A stretch of DNA of 64,000 nucleotides from Roridomyces roridus (taxonomy: Eukaryota; Basidiomycota; Agaricomycetes; Agaricales; Mycenaceae), in NCBI GenBank assembly GCA_029378245.1, contig JARKIF010000053.1:1-64000 (forward strand), given 5' to 3'. Positions 55,215 to 64,000 of this stretch are shown one piece after another (the stretch's first letter is position 1; each line of letters starts with the position of its first letter). The position numbers and the translations under genes were made by a program. The notes under the pieces are model-generated. The model was not told the DNA's origin and ran no database searches. It worked only from the letters and a program-made list of their open reading frames with translations.

Positions 55215-56598
55215 TCAAAAAAACGAAATTACACCAACCTCCACATTGGCATTCGTCGTGCGCTTGTCCGGCTTGCCGACTTTACCCCAGGGTACGACGT
55301 ACTTCAGAACGAATCAATAACGGGGGAACGAGGTGACAATCTGCGTACCTCGCCAGTGATCTGCGCCGGCGTGGCAACGGTTCCAGCCCACAGTTGTGTC
55401 AACGCGCCCATTCTAACCAGATCAACTATTTGGAGGGGAAGACCAGGAATAAAACACCCACGGTGTGCGGTACTGAGTGAAGTATATGAAGCGCTGCTGC
55501 CATCCTGGCTGATGCCTAAGAATTGTACGTATACGCTCGTAAGTACCGGAATTCAAACGAAATCCAGCAACAAAAACACGCCTACCTTGTTATGTCAGTC
55601 TTGATCCACCCAGGATGCACCGCGCATGATACAAGTACATCCGAGTACGGCTTGGCCCAGTAATTCGAGACCAAGATATTCCCAAACTTGCTCTGCCCGT
55701 ACAATCCCCTGTTGTCACGGTGTTGGTCGTCATCGTTGACGATGTTGAGAGGTTCAAAAGGGTGGGTACTCACATAGGAGCTCCAACGTTCACACCAGCC
55801 TTCTTGATCCACGCATCCCGCTCCGGACCACCCTTGACGGTGACAAAATCAACCCCCGGTCCAGGCGCAAACGGATGGAAAAACGACGAGGTGTTGATTA
55901 CCCGTGCGGGCACTTTGTTGTATTGGGCGGATTTCGTCAAGGCGGGAAGCTGCATCCATTATCCATGTAAGTGACTGTGAGAGATGAGGATGCTGCCCAC
56001 GCACGAGAAGTTGGGTAAAGAAAAAGTGCCCCAGGACGTTCGTTCCGAATTCTAGCAGTTTTTTCTTGGTAAATAGCTAAATAGCCGAAGGACAGGATAT
56101 ACACGCACCTAGATCCAGTCCCTGAGCAGTGAGTGTCTCAGGAGGACCACTGAAGACCCCACTTTCGTCCATTCGGCCTGCCATGAGCGCACAAGGTCTA
56201 CTCAAAGAGCAACTCACGCATCATTGAAAGAATATTCAACCTCTCCTCCTTCGCCAAAAAGCTTTCCGCCGCCTTGCGTACGCTTCTCAAGTCCCCGAGA
56301 TCAAGCTCCAAGAAGATCGCCTTCTTCCCATTCGTCTCTGCTTCCAGTGACTTGATTGCAGCTGCAACTCGCTCAGCCAATCGCCCCGCAATGTAGACTT
56401 TCGCGTATTTGAGGAGGAGCTGCTTCACTGTCTGGTAGCCGATGCCGGTGTTTCCGCCCGTGACAACGACGACCTGGAATGTGTTGGGGATGGCGTGAGG
56501 GATTGAATTGGACGCGGACTCACCTTGCCAGTGAGGTCAGGCATATCCCGTTCGGGGACGAAGCTGGGCCTGGCTAGCAGCGCTAGGACGTTGCCCAT
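55215..56598 (-). CDS. Short-chain dehydrogenase/reductase (SDR)
   Basis: ATG at 56598 (MGNVLALLARPSFVPERDMP). The intron after DLTGK leads to VVVVTGGNTGIGYQTVKQLL, the TGxxxGxG cofactor loop. Then come FLELDLGDLRSVRKAAESFL, FGTNVLGHFFFTQLL, VINTSSFFHPFAPGPG (catalytic Ser region), LYGQSKFGNILVSNYWAKPY (YxxxK) and CAVHPGWIKTDITR. The C-terminal TVATPAQITGE and YVVPWGKVGKPDKR are like fungal Bli-4/retinol-dehydrogenase-type SDRs. Stop at 55215-55217. At least six short introns. Probably an NADP(H)-dependent carbonyl/alcohol oxidoreductase; the substrate cannot be told. Confidence 0.8.
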
Positions 56599-57136
56599 GT
56601 TGCGACGTGGGGCCGCCAGGGAGGGGGAGGGAAGGAGACAATAATGGCGCAGGTCCCTTCCCAGAACTGTCTATTCACACGTGGGACAGACCGTGGTCGA
56701 GCAGGTCGGCGATATGGGAACGAATGTGTATAGCGGTACGAAGAAGAATGTCGAGCCGCTGGCAGGTATGGCAGTTTGGAGATCTCGAAATTGACAGGAT
56801 GGGAGAGTAGAACAACCTGGATGTCGACTCTCATACAATCCATTCAGCCCTGGACAGCTGTATGGTCGCGAACGACTCGATAACCAGAAATGGTCAAGCG
56901 ATTTACCCTGAGGTGGGTCAGAGGGACGACGATGAGACCGCCTACCACGCACCTTCATATCGGCCATGTCCCGTCGAAGTCCGGGCAATTGCTCTGCGCA
57001 TCCACCTCCGGTTGAGTCGGCGTACTCACATGCCCACCGCGATGTGCAGGAAGCGAGAAGCGGGGGCTATCGGGCGATAAAAAGACCGCATCAGCAAGCG
57101 TTCCTCCGAGCCTCAGATGAAAATTGCTCAATAAAT
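56599..57136. other. Intergenic region
   Basis: No gene is seen between the SDR start and the stop of the downstream minus-strand gene. Several short ORFs overlap without conserved blocks. Confidence 0.35.
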
Positions 57137-58168
57137 TTATTCTGGATCGATCCTTTTCAAGAAGAGAAAACAATCCCATTCAATCGACGATAAGTAGACT
57201 CTCGTCACCTTCAAGCACATACAAAGCCGCTGAAAGAAATCATGTAAGATGTCTCGAACGGCGAGAAGGTAGTGGGACGCACGATCGATTTCCCTGGTGA
57301 TGCGCTTCGCAACAAAAGCCTCTGCTCGATCCCAGTAGTCCCCACGCCCGAGCGCTCCCGAGCGCCAGTCCTTGCCAAAGGCAGCGCATTCCATCTGTGC
57401 GAATCGCAAATGCCGCGGAGCGATAGATGATAACACGGCACTCGCTTCGTCGGCTTCCATCCAATCCCTGTCTAATATGAACACCAGAACACAAAGAAGT
57501 TTGCAGTCTTGCAGCATAGTCGGCACCAGCGGTAAAAAGACTGGGTCACTGAAGGACAGGTGGGTGAGGTGCGGAATACAGGCCAAGCCCTTCCACGACG
57601 ATGGGTCGAATTCTTCGTCGTCCGGAGATCCGAAGAACAATTCGAAGTGTGTCAGATTTGAGAACAGCGGGTGACCAAAGTCCAGCTGCTCCTGTGTGGA
57701 AAACAAATACACGGGATGACAATGAAGTCTTCGCAACGGCAAGGCTGCGATGAGATCGAGCAGCGATGAGTCTGACTGGTTGATCCACAGATCCTCGACG
57801 GCGGTGCATGTCGACAAGACATGCTGGCACAGGTCGACTGGCATGACCTCGAGGTACAGATGGCGGACGCTGTCGCGCAGGACCGAGGGGGGGATGGATT
57901 TGAGACGCGTGAAAAGTGCGTCGTCGTCGTACGGGTAGTCTTCCCACCCGTTGTGACTGTAGGTCTCCCTGCCCCGCAGCATGAGAACGCGGTACAAGTA
58001 TTTCTTGACCCTAGAAGGTCGTCAAGGCCACTGAAGAGCATTCACACAATTGACTTGCCATTCGTTTACACGCCACGCTACCAGCTTCAATGTCGGCACG
58101 AACTTGGGCTCCGAGTAGGCGGTAAGCTCAAAGATGGATTTTTCAAGCTCGGGTGGGAGGGATGCCAT
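57137..58168 (-). CDS. F-box-like agaric protein (MASLPPELE type)
   Basis: ATG at 58168 (MASLPPELEKSIFELTAYSE), the LPPELE..IFE start of a large agaric family with F-box-like N-termini. Exon 1 ends VNEW. The best join to VKKYLYRVLMLRGRETY uses a GC-AG intron (GCAAGT..TTCTAG, about 58061-58013). Exon 2 runs to 57137 with leucine-rich segments (VRHLYLEVMPVDLCQHVL; LLDLIAALPLRRLHCH; FSNLTHFELFFGSPDDEEFD; HLTHLSFSDPVFLPLV) and a tail DYWDRAEAFVAKRITREID. It differs from the MHRCLEIPE family at 43-50 kb. It has no frameshift and is probably functional; role unknown. Confidence 0.7.
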
Positions 58169-58425
58169 GACTGTCGGGAGATGGTCGTGGTTGCGGTCAG
58201 AGATGGAAAAGCATGAGCAAACAGAGGAACGGCTTTTCGGCAGAGTCTCTTTCAAGAGTTCAACTCATGTTCAGATGTGGATTGCTTTCCGAGCATGGTA
58301 CCTATAGGATATTCAATCTGGCCCGTCTCATCTCTCCTCGGGCACGATGGCCGATCCCTTTATTCCAGAATCCCCCGAGTCCTAATCCCATCTGTCCATT
58401 CCATAAGATGTACGCCGTCGCCTCC

Positions 58426-58584
58426 GTGACGTACTGATGAGCTTGCGAAAGCAGCACTGATTCTTGTGACAGCGGAGTGATGTGTGACCCGCTTCTCTCA
58501 TCACACCACGACCATCTGCCAGCACTTCATGCAATGCAGCACCTACGTCGACAAATCCACCCTCCAACATCTCCAAAAGTTTTC
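58426..58584. repeat. 159-bp repeat, left copy
   Basis: GTGACGTACTGATGAGCTTG... is identical over 159 bp to 63818-63976, in direct orientation 5392 bp apart. Both flanks differ immediately. It is not a recognisable gene or LTR (no TG..CA, no duplication). Confidence 0.9.
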
Positions 58585-58759
58585 TCCGGTTCCAAATGCT
58601 CTTCTATCTCTCAATTTCGACGCCGGGCACACCTTCTCTCGGCACGTTTACTTCTGGATACACTTGTGTCGCCCAAACTCCGTTCTTTCGAGGAGGATGG
58701 TGTAGATGACTGTCGGCTGGGATTGAGGTGAGTTCAAGTGGTCCTATACTCCCGCTTTG

Positions 58760-61220
58760 CATTGTCAGTCCCATTCTCTCAATTACAAACCCTTTACACC
58801 ATCCCGGCTATTATTCATCGCCTGCTGTCGAATGTGCTACTTCCTCCCCTCGAAGACGTGCCCATTCCTTCCTTCACCGCCATTTTCAACATTCTCTCCC
58901 TGGGCCATTGAATCATCCATTCACCATCATGCATCCATGCCGTCGAGCGCTGGACTGGTTTCTTCCTCCGCTATTGAAAGCGTCGAGTCTCTGGGCATCG
59001 AGTCCCCTCATTCATCCATTCATTCATTCATTCACGCATCCACCCCCTCGAGCACGGGATCGTCGTCTTCCTCCGCTATTGAAAGTGTTGAGTTCCTGGG
59101 CATCGAGTCCCCATTTGTCCATGCATCTATCTATGCCCTCAAGCGCTGGATTGCCTCCCTGTTGAACGTGCTACTTCCTCCGCATGTGCCCATTCCTTCC
59201 TCCACCTCCATTGTCAACATTCTCCTCCCTGGGCTATCCAGTCATCCATTCGTCATTATGCATCCATGCCATCGCGCGCTGGATTGGCTTCTTCCTCCGT
59301 TATTGAAAGCGTTGAGTTTCTGGCATCGAGGCCCTATTCATTCATGCATCTCCCCTCGACCATGAGATTGCCCTCTTCCTCAGCTTTCGAAAGCGTGGAG
59401 TTTTCCGGGCATCGAGTTCCCATTCGTCTCGTCGAATTCCGGATTTCATCCTCCGCTATTGAAGGCATCAAATTCTGTCAAATCTCTTGGTGATATGCAT
59501 TACTGCCCTCAAGACCAATAAACGGGATCCTTGGCTTATAACTTTGGGTCTTACGGAACGGTTACGCCTACACGAACGACTACGGCTTTGGCACGGACAC
59601 AATAAGGATGGATCAACCATTGGCCTAACTTTCTTCGTACCTCCCCTGATTCGCGCAAGACGACTACGACACATACAGTTTTACACTCATGCAGATCTCA
59701 AACCATCAGCAGCTAGCTTACTGTGCTGAACTGCCCTGTTTCTCCGTTAACGAAGGCGTCAAATTTGGAAGTCTAGCAACCTCAGTGAGCCCCCTTTGAT
59801 CTCTTGCCATCCCCACCTGCACGACGATTGCGATTCCTCGCCGACTTGACTCTGACTTGACCCTCAAACTACGGACATCCAGTCATTCTTTCTGTACATA
59901 TGCATGTGTAGGTACGGCCCATTCCACTGCACCGGTCGCACTCTCAACACTCCTCATTCGCTCCCGTCACCACCCCAAAGTCCAAAGACCCATCTCCATT
60001 GTCGATGCTGCTTTACCTCCTCTCCATGCTACTCTGCCACTGCACGTTCCACGCTCCCATCACATCCTGACAGCCTACAGTACGCTGGAAGGCTGGGTAC
60101 CGAGCAACTGTTCACCAGATAGGAGTTGTCCCTCGTCAAATTTCTCGTCATTGGGCAATCAATCGCGGTGTCTCGGATTAAATCTTACCCCCCATGCTAC
60201 TCTACTGCGGTCTCACTGTAGCAACCTGCCCTGGTCGATTCCGCGCCTTCATTTCTATGCATCTGTTTTTCGTTTGGCCTCATTCTGTATTCAGTCTCAT
60301 CCTTCATTCGGGGCATTCGAGCCCATCGTTCGTGCAGACATTTGAGTCCGCTCTTCGTTTGTCGGGTATTTGAAGCCCATTATTCTTCGGTCGGACATTC
60401 GAGTCCATTCTTTGTTCGGGCATTCGAAGCCCATTATTCTTCAGTGGAACATTCGAGTCCATTCTTTGTTCGGGCATTCAAAGCCCATTATTCTTCAGTG
60501 GGACATTCGAGTCCATTCTTCGTTCAGGGATTTGAAGCCCATTCTTCGTTCGGGCATTCGAAGCCCATTCTTCGTTCGAACATTTGAGTCCATTCTTCGG
60601 ACGCTCGAATCCATCCTCCGGGCGGATATTCGAAGCCTATTCTTGAATCTTCGTGTGGGCATTTGAAGCCCTTTCTTCGTGTGGGCATTCGAGGCCCTTC
60701 TTCGTCCGGACATTCAAGTCCATATTTCATGCAGGCATTCGAGGCCATCCATTATTCGAAGCACTCAAGCCCATTATTCGTTTGGTGCATGCGAGCCCAT
60801 CATTCTTTCGGGGCACTCGAGCCGTCGTTCATTCCGCGGTCCAACGACCCACTTCATTTCCTTCCTCCAAACAAAAAGTGTCCAATTTTTCCGGCCATCG
60901 AGCGCCATTGATAATATGCATGTATGCCTGCAAGCTCGGGATCACTTCCTCCGCTATCCGAAGCGTCAAGCTCCCTTTTCCATGCTCTATCCTCAAGACT
61001 GATCAACAGAACTTTCTTTGGTTGATGCCACTGACTCATAGGAGTCAGGTTTGCACTCTCCTCAGCTGGCTTCATCGATGGACGAATATGGCACTATTGG
61101 ACTGATTGGACTTGGGTTCTACACTCACACGGCCATCACATTTCGACGCATCGACGGCGATTTGCTCTTTCGTCTCCCGCTATCAAAAGCATTCAGTTTC
61201 ACGCCATCGAGTGCCCTTGC
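58760..61220. repeat. Degenerate long-period repeats (CTCCGCTATTGAAAGC family)
   Basis: The word TTCCTCCGCTATTGAAAGCG and close variants recur near 58966, 59079, 59290, 59370, 59448, 60947 and 61173. Each is followed by GGCATCGAGTCCC-like sequence and by ATCCATTCATTC-type runs. Spacing is irregular (about 80-210 bp in the first cluster). Frames are not conserved, so the ORFs here are by-products of the repeats rather than genes. Confidence 0.6.
60313..60840. repeat. Minisatellite of ~26-bp units
   Basis: About 19-20 tandem degenerate units of the form CATTCGARKCCATTCTTCGT plus TCGGG. Two subtypes alternate in the first half (ATTCGAGTCCATTCTTTG and ATTCGAAGCCCATTATTC). It lies inside the repetitive right end of the window. 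Confidence 0.85.
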
Positions 61221-61783
61221 TGGAGTATTCATCCATTCAACCCCTGGATCGCCCTATATGAAGTACATCGGCTGTACCATCGAACCACAGGGCAGCTCCG
61301 ACCTCTCTCTCGAATCCATGTCCATCTCATGGTTAACGTTCACCACCTGGGCTCCGCGTTGTTGGACTACTGACAAGCCGCGCTCTGTTCAACATCCGGC
61401 CTTCTCGCAACTTCCCGTATATCGTATGCGCCGTCCTTTATTCCGACACCTTGACCCAAATTTCGTTGCCTTGGGGTTGTATGTTCATTGTTTTCTGGTT
61501 GGGCTCTTGACCTCGCCAAATGCTTCTACTCGTCGCCCACATTCGTTCGGTTCACCGTGTTCGGTATTCATCCGAGCAGGACATTTCTCCTTTTTCAAAC
61601 CCTTTCTCTGTTTGTATCTCTGTTCCACATTGGGTCGAAGATGTGGACTTGATGGTTATGGTGTACGCAACGGAGCGACATTCAGCTAGATATCATTCAT
61701 GATTCAAGATGAGCGGGGTGGTTTGATGCTCTCGCTCCGTCGCTCGATTTCGATATTCATCAGCAGAAAATGCACTTGGATAC

Positions 61784-62655
61784 ATAGCTCTGGTAGTTCT
61801 CCGGAGCCCCGGTAGCTGGGTAGCCAAGTACCCCTCTACTAGGCTCCTGGTAGCCACCTGCCAACGCCCGGTAGCTCTCAGTAGCTCGAGCTACCAGCGC
61901 GACTAGGCAGGGTCGCCCAATAATGAACAATTAATTGGATTGCAAAAGAGAAGCTTCTATGGTGTTCCAAACCTAGGGAGGAATTTCTTGACTTTTGTCA
62001 GGGGCAGGATTTGAACGGGAGACCTCCGGTAAATAACAATCTCTATGACCAGACAACTAAACTACTAGACTAATTGAGCTTGCCAAAGTCCGGGAAAAGC
62101 TTGATAACAGGGTGCCACCTGTGTTGGCACTTGCAACTTGCAAGTAATTCCCTTGCTCTACTGACTCATTCTCGGAACATGCACATATTTGATTTCTGTC
62201 TGACACCGGTCTTGTTATTGGGTGGGAGAGTCAAAACTGACTCAAAAGTCAATCAAATCTGCATGGCCTAAGTGGTTCAGGACTTGAACTTGTTGTGAGT
62301 GTGACTTGCTCTTCATTGACAAGTAGTTTTTTTTTTTTTTGGATTTTTTTTTTTTTTGGAAATTGAATCACTACAAGCACTCTATGAACATTGCAGTATT
62401 TATGAGCTCTGTCACACCACTTGTGTTGTATTTCAACAGCTCACTCACCATCTCAGACTGGGTGCTACTGAGCACTCTGCACAAGTCTACCAGTTCTACT
62501 GACTTCAGGGGAGGGTCTATTAGGTGCTACTAAGCACTGAGTGAAGAGCTACTGCTGCTACCAGGCTACAAACCAGAAGCTACTGAAGCTACCAAGGGCT
62601 ACCAGGCATCTCACCCAATTCTACCAGGGCTCCTGCAGCTACCCGAGCTATCAAA
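61784..62655. mobile_element. Possible TIR element rich in GGTAGCT words
   Basis: The left end (ATAGCTCTGGTAG, then GGAGCCCCGGTAGC) resembles the reverse complement of the right end (ATAGCTCGGGTAG, then GGAGCCCTGGTAG). Many GCTACC/GGTAGC words occur near both ends. It encloses a minus-strand tRNA-like segment and two long T-runs (62327-62357). No target duplication was found, so the borders are approximate. Confidence 0.4.
62000..62080 (-). repeat. tRNA-derived segment (A and B boxes), minus strand
   Basis: On the minus strand TAGTCTAGTAGTTTAGTTGTC (A-box/D-arm region) is followed after about 50 nt by CCGTTCAAATCC (B box, GTTCAAATCC). A complete cloverleaf is not clear, so a tRNA-derived SINE head is more likely than a working tRNA gene. 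Confidence 0.45.
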
Positions 62656-63817
62656 CAATGAGTGGCAGCTACTGTGCAAAAAACTTTTTCCTGATGTTCC
62701 GAAACGGAATCCCTTCGGACCTCCTAACCATCGAATCATGACTCATTATTGGAGCAGTTTCGTTCTCGCGACCAATTGAACTATCACACTGGGATTCATT
62801 GAAAGTGGCTTTTCCGACTATTTCTGTCTTACTCTGCGTCAATTTCCCTGAACCCATTTCTCTCCATTCACATAATCGCCGCGGTTTCGAACCGTATACC
62901 TGGTTTATGGCTGTTAACTTTCGATCGGTTCTTCACCTTCTATCTGCGAGCTCGAAATATCCTATTCCCTATATCTGCTTCGATTGGATTTAGCTCTCTG
63001 GCCGTCGAGGGCACCTCATGGTTGTACATCCACTGCCGTCGCAGATTTCCCCAAGGTTACTCAGTACTTGCGATAAGGGTCTCTTCCAACGTGGCTATTA
63101 ACTTTGGCCAAGTCCGGGCACGGTCCAACAAGTTTCCTCATGCAGTAATTCCAAAGTTGAAGGATCCCTCTCCGTTCAAGATGTGTTCGATACAGCTGGC
63201 CTTCGCATCATACCTGTCCACGAGTTATCACTTACTCCGGGGCGTCAAGATGGTACTTCTAATCTCGTATCCTGGAATTTGCTCAAATGCTCTTTGAATC
63301 ATGGATGCCCCGAAGTCTCTATCTACCTCACTAGTTTCAAAGTTTGGTGTTGTCTGTGATCGTCGATATCCTGCGCCCTCTTGGATCTCGCCTGTTCGCC
63401 GCATCTTTCGTTGATTAATCCCGCACTCGGACCCGGGCATATGCTCATCATGGGCTGCCTTTGGCCTGCATTTCCAATGTCTTCTGGGATGCAGGCTCAT
63501 GTTTGCTCACAACACAACTGTGTTCAGTCCACCGATTCTCATTCGGCATTGTTCCAAAACTAACACCGAACTACTATATTCATAATTCGACTGGATGACC
63601 TCGCCGCTTATTCGTTGGGTTAGCCGTGTGCGTTGGTGATGCCCTCGTCTGGCGTCTTCGTCATGGGTTCATTCTCACGCCTCACCATCGCCCTACGACC
63701 TGGAGATCAGCGGTTCTAGAAGTTGAACCTTCCGCTGCTCCTCCACCCCCACCGAATATCTGTGGCTGCCCCAGCATCGAATTCCAGTTCCAGACGCAAA
63801 CGAAGCGCAGAACAAGA
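62656..63817. other. Region without a recognisable gene
   Basis: Short ORFs occur on both strands but none has conserved features. The phrase GCCGTCGAGGGCACC near 63002 is a distant echo of the GGCATCGAGTCCC repeat family. Confidence 0.35.
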
Positions 63818-63976
63818 GTGACGTACTGATGAGCTTGCGAAAGCAGCACTGATTCTTGTGACAGCGGAGTGATGTGTGACCCGCTTCTCTCATCACACCA
63901 CGACCATCTGCCAGCACTTCATGCAATGCAGCACCTACGTCGACAAATCCACCCTCCAACATCTCCAAAAGTTTTC
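63818..63976. repeat. 159-bp repeat, right copy
   Basis: Identical by eye to 58426-58584 over its whole length; it diverges after AAAAGTTTTC. Confidence 0.9.
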
Positions 63977-64000
63977 CCCGCCCGCCCTCGCCTTCAAAAC

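Noticed and set aside
61051..61689. 212-residue plus-strand ORF as a gene
   Set aside because: It starts within repeat-derived sequence, has no recognisable domain or intron signals, and shares words with the surrounding degenerate repeats.
1..64000. CRISPR arrays, bacterial operons, ribosome binding sites
   Set aside because: Spliceosomal introns and gene families show this is a eukaryotic nuclear sequence; no regularly spaced identical repeats with unique spacers are present.

Overview
The window is nuclear DNA of a filamentous mushroom-forming fungus (Basidiomycota, Agaricomycetes). The evidence is short spliceosomal introns of about 45-60 bp in nearly every gene, a KDZ transposase with a CxC2-type cysteine cluster, 18-kb-class Ty3/Gypsy elements, and a local expansion of the agaric F-box/LRR-like family whose first exon starts MHR/PCL..PE(I/L)V. 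About half of the window is mobile DNA.

Region 1 (1-5124): the 3' end of one gene and a complete host-type gene of unknown function (1439-4798). The second gene is cut by a 773-bp Mutator-like miniature element with an 11-bp target duplication.

Region 2 (5125-38512): one Ty3/Gypsy retrotransposon on the minus strand, flanked by two nearly identical ~1.07-kb LTRs (one difference seen). Its gag, protease, reverse transcriptase/RNase H and integrase read right to left. Between the integrase stop and the 3' LTR lies about 8 kb holding five intron-containing genes on the opposite strand. Four of these encode related proteins; the fifth carries a Zn2Cys6-like cysteine cluster. The octamer GTATCCGG recurs in the LTR, the cargo promoters and the cargo introns. 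I think this antisense cargo block is the most interesting system in the window. The Gypsy has itself been hit three times: a 13.5-kb KDZ transposon between RT and integrase (15981-29462), a 1.39-kb Mutator-like element between protease and RT (31877-33265), and a 256-bp MITE in the 5' LTR (38245-38500). The KDZ element carries an apparently intact transposase and three companion genes, one of them split by a further 1.38-kb element.

Region 3 (38513-58425): host genes. They are a multi-pass membrane protein, an NmrA-like oxidoreductase, a cluster of F-box/LRR-like paralogues in several states (two intact, one broken by a CACTA element, one fragment, one internally deleted chimera), a secreted protein of unknown function, a serine carboxypeptidase, a short-chain dehydrogenase and another F-box-like gene. 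Small MITEs are scattered among them.

Region 4 (58426-64000): almost gene-free repetitive DNA, bounded by identical 159-bp direct repeats. It holds a ~26-bp minisatellite and degenerate longer repeats. Gene models below were spliced by eye; exon borders at conserved GT/AG sites are good but 5' ends are often uncertain.
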